Translations under genes and position numbers: made by a program
Assembly (NCBI GenBank): GCA_949358305.1
Contig: OX442324.1
Coordinates: forward strand, 4,658,001 to 4,718,000
DNA: 60,000 nucleotides
Reading direction: 5' to 3'
Origin: Strigamia acuminata
Lineage: Eukaryota > Arthropoda > Chilopoda > Geophilomorpha > Linotaeniidae
Notes under the pieces: model-generated
What the model was told of the DNA's origin: nothing
Seen by the model: only the letters and a program-made list of their open reading frames with translations
Database searches by the model: none
Shown here: one piece after another, positions 1-11,244 of the stretch
Numbering within the stretch: the first letter of the stretch is position 1
How the letters are laid out: each line of letters starts with the position of its first letter

Positions 1-375
1 GATGATCATCAAAACCGTTGCATTCACTATTAAAAACCATAAATGAGCAACAGCGTGGGCATAACATAAAGTTTGAGAACCCAGAGTCCATTTCATTAAG
101 TTATTGGTCAGTAAAGTCAAAGTGCTTACTGTAACACTGAAAAAAACAGTTGAGAAATCAGTAGCAGCAAGAACAGCCAGCAGTATATTGATTGCAGAAC
201 GCATTGATGGTTTTTGGTATACCAACAAACATATTAATCCGTTGCCATAAATACCCACTGAGGTGACGAAAATCGAAACAATCGTGAGACATGTTTGAAT
301 CACTGCCTCACACTGATATCCCTTGCAATTAATTCCAACTCCAATCTGGCCAATGGTCGTGTTGTTCAAAGCCAT
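1..375 (-). CDS. Class A GPCR, GPR45/GPR63-like, N-terminal part (runs off window)
   Basis: An uninterrupted minus-strand frame starts at the ATG at 375-373 and is still open at base 1, so only about the first 125 residues are present. It begins with a short N-glycosylated leader (MALNNTT). TM1 follows, with the GNGL motif of class A receptors and the intracellular segment VYQKPSMRSAIN. TM2 has the usual L-A-x-x-D core (LLAVLAATD). The first extracellular loop contains KWTLGSQTLC, where W and C are the conserved pair that leads into TM3. The VYQ-P-MR-AIN stretch and the W..G...C spacing resemble the orphan receptors GPR45/GPR63 (PSP24), which bind lipid-like ligands in some reports. The exact subfamily is inference from memory of those sequences. 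The DRY motif and the rest of the receptor lie outside the window. Confidence 0.65.
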   Translation of the reverse strand, partial: MALNNTTIGQIGVGINCKGYQCEAVIQTCLTIVSIFVTSVGIYGNGLICLLVYQKPSMRSAINILLAVLAATDFSTVFFSVTVSTLTLLTNNLMKWTLGSQTLCYAHAVAHLWFLIVNATVLMII

Positions 376-632
376 GTCAAATTTTCAATGGCAAAAAGTC
401 ATCTGAAAAATAAATAAAAATATAAAATCACCAGAAAATACAGAGGATTGTGTTTCCACTAAGAAAAACCAGGAAGTGTGTAGAGACACAGAAGAATTTG
501 TTTGTTTTTAAAGTTTGCTGGAACAGAATTAGTGGGGTAGGGTTTTGTTGACATAAACTTGAGCACTGTGTGGTGTGGTATATAAACACTCGTTTTTCGT
601 CTTAAAGGACTGTTGAGATATCGTAAGAAGAC

Positions 633-1273
633 ATGGCTGAGTTGCCTAATATCTTTCATGTATTTGCAGCGTGGGCTGAATTGGTAGCTCTATCACCGGT
701 TTTAAATACATTTGATGGATCTGAAGTGGAAATTTTGAATGAAACTCCCGAATATGAAGGAGCTGCTGGTGTCGTAGGGACGGTGTTGGCACTTATCTTT
801 CTTGCAGTCGGTGCTGTGAAGAAGATTTACCAGACAAATGAGGAGAATGCGCGTCGGAAAAGAAGCAATCAAGCGGATTTTTATTTGGATGTTATTCAGA
901 TTTTGGATAAACAAAAATGCGTTCAGTCGTTGTTGTGTTCAGTGGCCCAGCAATCGACTAGACGTAAGTTGCCATCTGATAGAAAGGCTTTGATGCACTC
1001 ATTTGGGTAAGTTAAAAAAATATCTGAATATTTAAAATGTTTACTTTTTGCTCTTTATAAATTGATAGCAGTAAACCAAATTCTATATTCAACGAAGCCA
1101 TTTCACTCGGTCGAAGATCGAATTCACCTACAGTGTGCTCTGTACATTTCAACCGATGTCCGCTCAGTGAGAAACAACTGGTTAATTTGTTTAGAACAGC
1201 TCAACATTTCAGGAACCCAAAAGTGATAAAAACACTCAAACGTTTGTGGCTTAAAATTAATCCATTTAAATAA
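633..1273 (+). CDS. Small membrane protein of unknown function, two exons
   Basis: Exon 1 is 633-1006 (donor GTAAGT) and exon 2 is 1072-1273 (acceptor CAG); together they encode 191 aa. I do not recognise the protein with certainty. One strongly hydrophobic segment (AAGVVGTVLALIFLAVGAV, about residues 44-62) is followed at once by basic residues, which suggests a single membrane span. The C-terminal half carries four well-spaced cysteines (KC-5-C, then C-6-C in VCSVHFNRC) with an FNEAISLG segment between them. That layout resembles uncharacterised arthropod cysteine-patterned secreted proteins of the DM4/12 type; this is a weak inference. The start is the only ATG upstream of the hydrophobic stretch in this frame. 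Confidence 0.55.
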
Positions 1274-3100
1274 GATTTCTATTGGAAACAAAAAATCAAC
1301 TTTTCCTACTACCCGAAATAACAATTTTATTTATTTGCTTGTCATTTCTTGAAAGTCAAACAATAAAGTTGAAGCGGTTGTTTCATCATCAGTTTTGCTT
1401 TAGGGAGGACAAGGTGTAGGTCAAAAGAGCAAGAGTGTCGTGTAATAAACTATATCTAGACCTTATGTAAAAAAAATAAAGTCTTTATTTATTTAATTTA
1501 GCAAAAATATGTCTGTGCCAAACATTGCTCACATTTACTTGTATGGTTTGTGGCTCACCAAACAAAAGCCAGTGACACGTTTTGTAACCTTGTATCACTC
1601 AACAAGATTTAATTAAAGAATTTAACTGATAACAATTCAGATATATCAGCATTAAATCAAGTCTTAAAGCTGCTGTAACCTATGGAAAATAAACACAAAT
1701 CATCAATAGCATTGTTTTAAACAATTTAGAAGTTGTGTGCATTTGTATGAAACTGTTTAGTGTTTACAACTTCTCAAAAATTGTAATAAAAAAATATTAG
1801 GGTGTAAATAAAAAGTTAAAATATTAATTAAATTAGTTAAAAATATCTTATTTACCTTATATAAATGACTTTTCTTTTAAAAATCCGTTTATGTTGTTTG
1901 TATTGGATATGACAATAAAGAGCGAGCAATGTAATGCATCTTTTAACAGGTCTTTTGGTTTTTCTTCTGCTTCAGCTGGCGTCAATTTGCACCAACATCT
2001 GGTTAGTCACCTAGCAACTCCCTTTGACATCAACTCGAGAGTACTTAACTGCTTATTAAAAGATGTGGCAATCACTTTTTCTATCAAAGTTTTGCCAAGC
2101 TTCAATTAATAAGAGAAAAAAAAATGAGAAAGAGACTCACATAAAAGAACCATTACCGGTAACTACATTTAATCAATAACTCATCTTTGACATTGGAAAA
2201 CTCCATAGCGCAAGCTTGTCCCACGTCGCGACGGCGTTATTTTCTCAGTCTTCTGGCCAAGTCGACTGCATGCCTAAGAAAATCTGGAAAAAAATGCGGA
2301 ATACATTTATTACGAAAAAGATTTGTAAAAACAGTTATGGGTTAAAACGAGTGAAAATTGATAAAACGAGTAAAACTGTTTATAAACCAGTAAAAACTAC
2401 TGAGAAATCAAATTTTAATAATTATGAAACTCGCATAGTCACATCATCAACCACAAATGTCTGTTGAAAATTGAGGTAATTGAAATATTTTCCTCTGAAT
2501 CAGATCTTTTATTTACACTGTTACCGTGCCGTAATTTCCACCTTGAAATTTGCAAAAGCCTAACACACTCACACCACCAACATGCACTAATTCTCTTTGA
2601 GGTTTCAAATATGGTCGACTAGATTTTTCAGCATTTTTATTATTTTTTGCTTAAGAAGTGAGTTCGGTTGTATCGTAGTTTGGAATAGATACAATGTTAC
2701 CGGATTCGATTACAGTTTTATGTTTACTTCACACTCAGAATGTCCATAGTTAAATTTTGAGATAGTATGTAATATATACTATAATTAGATTGAAATTTTG
2801 CAACAATTTATTATTATTCACTATGTATTATACGTTTATTTTACATCTTACAAAGCCGCAATATAGGATCTTCAGTTTATTGCACTATTTTATAGCTTCT
2901 TTTATTATTGTAATTTAAAATTTAAAAATATTTCCTCTTAAATATTAAATGGAAAAGAAAAAAAATAAAAGAAAGTATTAGCATTTTAAAAAATTTTATT
3001 ACAATTTTTTTTCCACTTTAATAAAACCATACCTATATTTAATTATGGTCATAAAATGTACAATTTCATTCTTTCTTTGTGTTTTTTTTTGTTTTGAAAA
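1274..3100. other. AT-rich intergenic stretch, no gene seen
   Basis: Runs of A and T dominate. Two short open frames (1891-2109 and 2216-2467) have skewed composition, no recognisable domain and no convincing start context, so I did not call them. The stretch at 2216-2467 is lysine-rich with several KK/KT runs, as translated AT-rich DNA usually is. No tRNA, repeat array or transposon ends were recognised. Confidence 0.5.
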
Positions 3101-3547
3101 TTAATATCCATGATGGCCGCCATAACCACCACCTCCGTGTCCAGATTCCTTCACATAATATGCAAATCCATAAGGGTGTCTATTGATCAATTAAAAAAAA
3201 TAAATAAAAATGATAACAAACAAAATTCTACTTTATATATACTTTTTCATTTCAACTTTGGCACTGCCGTATCCACCATGTCCATGTCCGTATCCACCAT
3301 GTCCATGTTCATCTCCACCATGTCCATGTTCATATCCGCCATGACCATGTCCACCACCACCTCCTCCATGTCCATATCCCCCTCCATGGCCCCCATGGCC
3401 GCCATAGCCGTGGCCATCAGCAATGACAAAAGCAACGAGTAGTGAGAAAAAAGCAAAACAAACAATCTGAAATTGCATTAAAAACTTTCTTATATGATTC
3501 TTTTGATTTAAAAAATAACCAAAACAATTACTTACGTTTCTATTCAT
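3101..3547 (-). CDS. Secreted glycine/histidine-rich protein, three exons
   Basis: Exons on the minus strand are 3547-3536, 3466-3243 and 3179-3101; the frame closes exactly and encodes 104 aa. Splicing places MNRN directly in front of IVCFAFFSLLVAFVIA, giving a good signal peptide with cleavage expected just before DGHGYGG. The mature part is almost entirely Gly, His and Tyr: first GGHGGHGG-type repeats, then about five imperfect copies of HGHGGYE/D. Exon 3 adds HPYGFAYYVKESGHGGGG and ends HHGY. The second donor is weak (GTATAT). Such proteins occur in arthropod cuticle, in salivary or defence secretions, and as Cu/Zn/Ni-binding peptides. Any one role is inference. Repeat slippage is likely to make the length variable. 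Confidence 0.75.
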
Positions 3548-4420
3548 GTTTACTGTATGAAGTCTTTCTGTATTCTGGTCTTGTTGTGTTCAGGTCTATT
3601 CCTTTTATACGAGTCGAAATCGTTGCACCGACCTAAAAAACCATATTGCAAGCGCCCGAGTGCTCATTTTCTTTAGACTCACATTTGCTTCCTCTTGTTC
3701 AACCAACGTTTAGCAGAACTGGTACAATAGAATATGTGATTAACAAAACGTGACCGCTATTACACTATACAATATATGTATTTATTTTTTATAGAAATAT
3801 CTTTGGTTTAATCACATAACAGTTACAAATGTATATTTTTGAAGGTGTGTTTGCTTTATTTAACATTTAGGTCTTTATTTTGTGTATAAAAGTGTCAAAT
3901 GTAGAGTAAATAATAAAAAAAAATATTTTTTTTAAATTTCTCATGAAAAGTCAAGTGTTTTTGAGAAATGAGCTGCTGCTCTACAAGGACGAATGCGGAG
4001 GGAGTCGAAAGTAAAAGTCACGCTCAGTCACCCCTGAGTCGACTCGACTCAAAGCGGTATTTTATTCCGTAGAAAAAAGTTATTTGGCCCTAATGACGTT
4101 CCCATGTGGCGCTAAGGAATGCAATTTATGGAGAGCAAGAGCAAGTACGAAACTAAAAGGATTTTCTGTCAACTGCCACATGTGACATAAACGAGAGGAA
4201 ATTATTATTTGACATCTTCCATAAATAAAATAAAACATTTTTCTTTTCTTTTGTAAAAGATCAAATAATTTTATTGATATAAATACACACATTTTACATA
4301 AAATTACACAAAAGAATGACCTTTCATAGTTTCACAGAGAGGAATGCACATTTTTATTACAAACTTTGACAAAATTATACGAAAATTGAGCAGTTTTTAA
4401 TGATATTTTTTATTATTAAA
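3548..4420. other. Intergenic, nothing recognised
   Basis: The stretch lies between the 5' end of the Gly/His-rich gene and the 3' end of NOTUM. The first ~60 bases probably hold the promoter of the Gly/His-rich gene. Around 4000-4045 there is a short GC-richer patch containing a small TGAGTCGACTCGACTCA palindrome. No ORF here has a recognisable domain. Confidence 0.5.
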
Positions 4421-7400
4421 CTACGAACTCGTGGTTTGGGTTAAAATATTTAACAGATGATCATTTCCCATCGATTGCAAAGTTTCTACGTCAGTGCCGA
4501 GAGCTGTGGCCACACTTTTCATATCCAAATCAAACGATTTGAGAACCTCAATAAAATCCATTTCCTCACCTAAAAACACACAAAAATAAAGAGGGAAATC
4601 AAGCTTAAATTAAAAAGGATTTAAATTAATCTACCTGTAAACGGATTATGTAATTTAGGACATGCGCGGTTGCACTGCGGCCAAGTGCACTCATCAACTA
4701 AACGTAAACTGCACTGAGAAAAATCAATTCGATTTACTGCCAATTTTTTATTTGTCTTTTTCGACGACGAAACTTTGTCATTTCTAACATTTCCTTCGTG
4801 TTTTCGTCGATTTATGCGCTGATTTTTCCTTTTGAGTGTCATATTCAGCCTTAAATTACGTTTATTGTTCAATCGTTTCCGTTGTTTATGCCTCATAGGA
4901 ATGTCTGATTGAAAATTTAAACTGAAATATATATAAATATTTTTTAAAATTAAATAATAAAAAAATCAATTGCTTTCAACATTACATGCCTTTTATTTAA
5001 ATTTTTCTGTTGTAGTTTCCTAGCACGTTTTTTTGATCTGTTGTTGTATTCTTCCCAACACCAAATAGCTTGAGGTAAACTGATGTCATTGATTTTAATG
5101 CTATTCCAATCCCTAATAATTAAAATAAAGTAAATTTTATTTTAAAAAAAAATTAAATTAAATAATAAATTTAAAAAAAAAAATAAAAACCTTTTACTAA
5201 GTACAACGTGTGAAATACAAGCTGGAGCAAACGTTGCCCTAATGTTTAAAAAATAAATAAACAAAACTAAGTAAGGTACTTGAAAGATATATATAAAAAT
5301 ACCTATTTGATAACACTTACGTGACATTTTCTAACGTTTTTCTTAATGAATATCCCATGCGATGAATGTAATCCCATTGAGATTTTGTTACCGGTGTTCC
5401 AACATTATCAGCGATCATTTGCGCCTCGTCAAATTGCCATTGGAAGATGAATAGTGGACCTACATAGTCGTAAACAAAACAAAAAAAAACACACACAAGA
5501 AAACTATGAATCAAGATAATTTGAAGGAAATAATAAAAAACACAACTAGAAAATCACTTGCTCTGCAATGTGGGATACACTCTATACCCAAAGTAGCATT
5601 TCCACCATTCGTCAGAAGCATATTGCTCTCGACATCTTTCAGGTAATTGTCCATTCCAAAACCTGCAAATAAATATAAAAAAATATTTAAAATTTACTTA
5701 GAAAAATCAAAAATCGTCAAAAAAAAAAAATATTTTTAAATGCTTATTTTTTCCTTACAAATGTGACATTAAATCCTGTCCGACTCCCAATATTAAATTA
5801 AATGCAAACTTTTCACTCGTATACGTATAACAACAAAGCAGTACTTGACCTAAAATAAAAATCTTACTTGAATCCCAATTTAACTGCCTCGGTAGGTTTG
5901 CAGGTGTGGGTGTCAGTACAAGGTGTAGGGTTGAACGGTTCGTTGTCTAAAAACCAGCCTGAATCTGCAATGCCTCTGACCTCTGCCGCCGACCCCCAGT
6001 GGTGAAAGGCGTGGGCCACTCGGTCCAGATTGATCATCACTCCTGTGCCGCCAGCACTATCCACAGAACAAAAATTGAGTTTATTCCACACGGTAAAAAA
6101 TCATCGACAAATGTCACCTGCTTCCCACTAGGTACACCTTATGGGCACTCAAAATTCCGTGGGATACGAGTTGGTGGACCACCTCTAAAATTATTTCAGA
6201 TCCTAAAAATGCCAACTGATCTGTATTAACAAAACAAAAAAATCATTTTAACAAAAAATAAATATATTATTTTCAAATTAGATTAAACATGACGTCACGC
6301 CTCATTGAATATAGCATCGACTATGCTATTTCTAACATTGGATGACGTCATCCAATCTCAAAATGACCATCATGACCTGGTGTTTTGGGATAAAATGCTC
6401 CACTCCACGCATCGCTTGAACAGTATGGAATTAAAACATGATTTGCATTCCATAGAAATGGATTTTCTTCAGGATCTGATGATAAAATTCCACTTCCTAT
6501 AGTTAAAAGAGCAATTAATATGTAACCTTGTCTCAGAAATAAATAACTAAATAAAACATTTGGTCTATTTTTTTTTAATTATTGCATAAAATGGCCAAAA
6601 ATTCGATTTAATTCTCTGATGAATTGGCCAAAACCTGAGCCAAAACCCCTGTAAAATGTCTCCATTGGGCCTCAAATAACGATTATTAGATGGGGGTGGG
6701 TCTGGGGGGCTTTAAAAGGATTTTTCCCACCACTTCCTCCTCGTTGCCATCTCCCTCAACCCCCAGGAGGAGTAAGTTCCACGGGAAGCCTGTTAACGCG
6801 TTACGCGTGTCCCTTAATGGGCTATTATAGTTCACACTCCATTTGACAGTCTTTTAGGCCTAACGCCCTATGGCTCCATGTTCTTTTCAAATACGAAACA
6901 TCATGAAAACAGAAATATTTTAAAATAATAAACGAAATGGTTTTTCGTCCAATTCTTAGTTTAATCTATATTAAATCCAGTAAAAAAAATACTCCGTATA
7001 AATAAAATTTAAATTTTTTGCTTATGAATATAGAACGAATCCCACTTTCAACCTAGCGGTATTTATCCGAATTAACTGATTATTGTCACCATGTCTTATT
7101 TCCGGCCACAGTCGTGAAGTCATCAAGCTGCGTAGCCGAATCCATCTATTGTGGCAACTTTGTAAATCGAAACAATACCAACCACCTGTAAAAAATAATT
7201 ATAATAATAAAAAAACCCAAAAATAAAACAAAACAATCACTTCCAACATTCAAACCTTCTAAATAAATAACCCATCGTCGGTTTCCATTCGATTTTCTAA
7301 TATAGTATCTGAATAACAAAAAAACAAAGCATTAAAGTGTATTGCCAACAAAAACCCCTCTTTCTCTGTTTTATATACCCAGCAGGAGATCCATCATTGC

Positions 7401-7602
7401 AACTAATGGATCGATTGTTGAGGAAAACCCTTCTGAGTAATTGTTTACGACGACCTCGACAATTGTCGAGTGACAAAGCGGAGTCTCGAATGGATTCGGG
7501 TTTGGTATTCACTTCATTCGTGGGTGGCTCTTCGTCGCTCTTTTTGCCCGTTGTTCCCAAAACACCCACGAGGACCACGACCACTGCCAAGGACCATCCC
7601 AT
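4421..7602 (-). CDS. Notum: NOTUM palmitoleoyl-protein carboxylesterase
   Basis: Secreted alpha/beta hydrolase that removes palmitoleate from Wnt and so shuts off Wnt signalling outside the cell. Twelve exons: 7602-7379, 7308-7256, 7185-7090, 6496-6377 (or to 6368), 6220-6118, 6056-5868, 5662-5562, 5459-5321, 5238-5191, 5112-4990, 4921-4635, 4569-4421. With the first option for exon 4 they encode 543 aa in one frame. A signal peptide (MGW...[10 protein letters not shown]) opens the protein. [15 protein letters not shown] and [11 protein letters not shown] match the family. The nucleophile elbow is GSSAGG, split by intron 5; the acid lies in [10 protein letters not shown] and the histidine in FAPACISH. 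Exon 11 carries an unusual ~60-residue Lys/Arg/Asn-rich insert before the conserved Cys-rich C-terminus ([11 protein letters not shown]). Two introns need GC donors: A|GCAAGT at 5562 and AG|GCATGT at 4990. Exon 4's donor has two in-frame options. Confidence 0.95.
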
Positions 7603-8263
7603 GGCCTAAGAATCCTCCTCTTCAGGGACCACCTGCAAAACTGATGACAAGACAAACAGATGAGCTGTGTCAAGTAGCTCATTAGTTCAAGTACTCTCCC
7701 TTTTTCCCAGAAAGGAAAACCGGAGAAACGTTGTCACTTGTCAGTGGGGGTTTTACAGCCCGCAATCATGTCTTAAAACATTTAATCACACTGCGCCACT
7801 AATGCACAGAGTAATAAATTGCACAAACGTCAAACGTTAGACGCGTAAAAATCGTTTTTATGTTGAAAATTCCGTTCAAAAAAAAAAAAACACTTTAGAT
7901 TTAAATTAAGCGCCGTTCCAATTAGATCTTTGCAACTACCGAGTATTGTTGTAACCGGAAACGGAAATACAGAGGGGAAAGGAACGTTGGCTCCCTGTAA
8001 TTCGAGCTGCAATTTGGTCAAATTCCTCGCTTAAAAGGTTTAAAAATATATACAAGTTTTGCCCAAATCCAAAAAATATATATATACACGTATTTTAAAA
8101 ACAAGCTTCCGTATTTCCATTTGCTCCATCTCATCAAATTACATCACTAAATGATAACAACGTGCGAGCCGCTTGCTGTGTACACTTTTTTGTATAGTTC
8201 TCCTGAGATTTTTTTCTTTTAAAAAAAAAATGGAGGGGGGGAAAAAATGTGTTCATTTCACGC
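7603..8263. other. Intergenic, upstream of Notum
   Basis: Presumed 5' region of NOTUM on the minus strand. No ORF with a domain was seen. An A-run lies at about 7880-7890 and a short TA-rich run at about 8045-8090. Confidence 0.45.
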
Positions 8264-8605
8264 ATGAACGTGTTGATTAGAGGGCGCTTTACTCGGGGAT
8301 TGCATTGCAGTTGCAGAAGAATTCAAGTAAGCGGCCTCATTGCAAGTAAATTCGAACTGTTTGCCATTTTGCACTACATATTCTGGGTTGTGAGCTGGAG
8401 CTGGGCATTTGGCGCCCAAGGACGGGCGTCTCCCCTATTGGCATCCCGACCTCGCCCAGATGATAACGATTTCATCAATGAGACAGATGGCGAGATCAAA
8501 GCACGCCGTTCCCTTAGGCCTACCTGCACTAACGAGGGTTGCAAGGGAGAACGAGATGCTGCCTTATGCACCCCTGTATATATTCCCTCCTTATTTCTAC
8601 CTTAG
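8264..8605 (+). CDS. Doubtful GC-rich ORF, possible secreted peptide precursor exon
   Basis: A single open frame from the ATG at 8264 to the stop at 8603-8605, 113 codons. It is reported because base composition from about 8330 to 8600 rises well above its AT-rich surroundings. The translation also has an order seen in peptide precursors: a hydrophobic stretch (FELFAILHYIFWVVSWSWAF), an acidic spacer (PDDNDFINETDGE), a dibasic site (KARR) and a short Cys-containing tail (PTCTNEGCKGERDAALC). No known neuropeptide motif is recognised. A donor-like GTAAGC at about 8328 could mean this is spliced or untranslated sequence instead. I consider a real protein unproven. Confidence 0.2.
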   Translation: MNVLIRGRFTRGLHCSCRRIQVSGLIASKFELFAILHYIFWVVSWSWAFGAQGRASPLLASRPRPDDNDFINETDGEIKARRSLRPTCTNEGCKGERDAALCTPVYIPSLFLP

Positions 8606-10605
8606 TCGGCAACGCAAATGCAGTTTTGGCTTTTAACACTTTTTGTTGCGCCTTCATATTTTTTTTTTTTTTTTTTTTTAATTTTAATTTTATTATTCGT
8701 GTGAATTTTCTTTTCTTTTCTTTTTTTTTTGCTCTGGGGCAAGTTCTCGCAACGAAATAAACGATTTTTTCATAGATTTTTACAAAATGTGTGATTGAAA
8801 ATAAAAAATATATATATTTATATATATATGTATATAAAGTTTTAGGTTTTCAGTCCAAATTTTAGTCCAAATTGAATTATTGCGTGTGTATTTGTAGATT
8901 GTATATTGGGGGATTGAAAAATGAGTTTTTAGGAATTGTTTTATAATATTTTTCAATAGATATATATATATAGTTTTTATTTTGTTTTTTAAATTTATTA
9001 TTGTTGTTTTTTTAATTTATTATTGTTGTTTTTTTTAATTTTCTTATTGTTGTTATCAAAATTTGGAGAGTTGAGCAGAAATAAATGAACTGACCTTATG
9101 TTTTAGTTGGTTTGATGTTGCGTACTTGGCGTGGTATTTTTTCTCGACTTTTTCCTTCAACTTGAGATTAAGGTATACGTGAGCGTATGAGTTGTGTGTG
9201 CTGCGAGCAGCTCGTGCGCGTCTTAAGACACCAGGGCGCCAGTCTACGATTGGTGGACCAGAGAAGACGCCAACTTCAAAGGTACCGTGTTTACATAATG
9301 GGACACCGTCGACACATCACCATCAGCTACTGGAAAACCACCTTGTTGGATATTAAAAAATATTGTATTACATATATTCTATTTTATATACGTGTATTGT
9401 ATTATAAATGTAAAAATAAAAGAAAAACTATAGAAATATATTTCTATTTTTTTCTTTGTAGTTTATATTGATTATTGATTATCGATTAATTGATTGATTG
9501 AACATACATCACCAGTCACAACTCCATGGCAGATGCCAATTATGAGATGAATAATTTGTTTTCGAAATGTCGTCGAAGTTTTTTCCTTCATTTATTAAAA
9601 ATTAAAATAACCCTAAAGTTTCTCTCTGAAGTCAACTTAAACCGGAAACCGAAACCGAATACCGTCAATTGTTTTTAGTCACTCCGGCAAGATGGCTGGT
9701 TTTAAGAAGTTCTTCATCTAAGGCCAAGAACACAATTTCACTTCATAGACAGTACACGTAATTAATGACTTTTTAGGGTTATTGATTTTGTTTTCTCACC
9801 TACTCTTATTTTATGGTGTTTTACACCATTGTTTTCAAGCGTTTGTACTACTAAAGTCAATAACTTCATCGTGGACATGTTTGTGAATAGTTTTCCTAAC
9901 AACAAACATCTGGTAAGAATCTGTCATCAACAATACCTAAATCGATAAAAGTCATTCAAAATCAAAACTCATTGTTAGCTGAGTGCTGGTACCTAGTGTG
10001 AAAAGTCTGAACTATTGCCCATGGGTTGCCATACGATGGCGCTGCAAACTACGTGGCGCCTTCAAACGATTTGTTAGATGAGAAAATTCATTTTGAGGAC
10101 GAGGAAAGTCCGTGGTCGGCGCATTGGAAGGCTAATGAAAGGAAAGAGGTTGGATCGCGGGTCGCAATTGAATAGTCCAAAAAGGTTTAGAGTGAAGTTC
10201 GAGAAGATGTCGAGCGATTATAAAAACGGGAAAAAAATGAGAAACTGAAGAAGAAATTGGAAATTTTTAGAACAAGTTGTTGATTAAACCATAAAAAAAA
10301 CGTAAACGGAATTGGACGAGGAGGGGCCCCCCAGGAAAAGTGAAAAATAGTTCAGAAGTTTTGAAAATGATTTCGATTATCGATTATTGAACCGATTAAT
10401 AAAGGTGTACTTGTTGATGTAAGCGGCAAAGGCGCGCCCGAGTGATGGGAAAAGTTGGAGATTATAATAAAAATTAAAAAACAAAAATTAAAATTTTTCT
10501 GTTTTTATTCATTTTGTCTATTGATTTTTGTTTACAAACTCGCACAGAAAAGCAAACAAGTTTTTTTTTCCCATTTTTTTTTTCATTTTTGTTTTCATTT
10601 TGTTT
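8606..10605. other. Intergenic with simple repeats, no gene called
   Basis: The stretch contains a T-run at about 8660-8682, pyrimidine-rich sequence to 8730, and TA microsatellites at about 8806-8836 and 8960-8972. A short GC-richer patch at about 9180-9350 reads openly for 95 codons on the plus strand (Cys/Arg-rich start) but shows no known domain. From 9470 to 10605 I see only AT-rich sequence and small patches resembling other intergenic parts of this window, such as GGCGCTGCAAAC...GTGGCGCC near 10040. Confidence 0.45.
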
Positions 10606-11244
10606 TTAAAGGTCATGGGAAGAGAAAAATAAAAATTGAGGAGAAGATTGTTTGTGTCATTATTAGACCAAATCCATTGTTGAAACGTGTTCAATTGTTT
10701 CGAGAGTGTTATATCGTTCGTTTAAACGTTTGAAAATTCTCAAATGTCCTCCATTTTTAGTTTTCGAAAGTTTCCAAAAGTTGCCGTTGGTGGCGCTATT
10801 TATGACGTCATCGGCGACAAACAAGCAGCTTTTTAGCATGGGCTTGGCTTCATTTAAGAGCTACGAAAATTTATTATTAGTTCTTTTGAACCTATACACT
10901 TGCAACAAATAGCAAATTGGAATATTTACTGAATATTAAAATCCCAATAACCTAACAGTGTTGTCAAATTTGGAAAAAAAATTTTGTAGCTCTTAAATGA
11001 AGCCAAGCCCATGCTAAAAAGCTGCTTGTTTGTCGCCGATGACGTCATAAATAGCGCCACCAACGGCAACTTTTGGAAACTTTCGAAAACTAAAAATGGA
11101 GGACATTTGAGAATTTTCAAACGTTTAAACGAACGATATAACACTCTCGAAACAATTGAACACGTTTCAACAATGGATTTGGTCTAATAATGACACAAAC
11201 AATCTTCTCCTCAATTTTTATTTTTCTCTTCCCATGACCTTTAA
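10606..11244. repeat. Large inverted repeat (palindrome) with ~259-bp arms
   Basis: The left arm 10606-10864 and right arm 10986-11244 are reverse complements. Paired positions all sum to 21850 with no gap, and I found no mismatch on reading both arms. The 121-bp spacer 10865-10985 is not palindromic. Each arm translates to the same 53-residue open stretch beginning MLYRSFKRLK, which is a by-product of the duplication and not evidence of a gene. Each arm carries one TGACGTCA palindrome (CRE-like). I saw no target-site duplication or known transposon terminus. A foldback element, or a very recent inverted duplication kept identical by conversion, would explain it. It lies about 530 bp upstream of the TTLL gene. 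Confidence 0.9.

Noticed and set aside
10706-11144. Two oppositely oriented ORFs with identical 53-residue starts
   Set aside because: They are the same DNA in the two palindrome arms. There is no domain, and the tails diverge at the spacer, so this is a repeat and not a gene pair.
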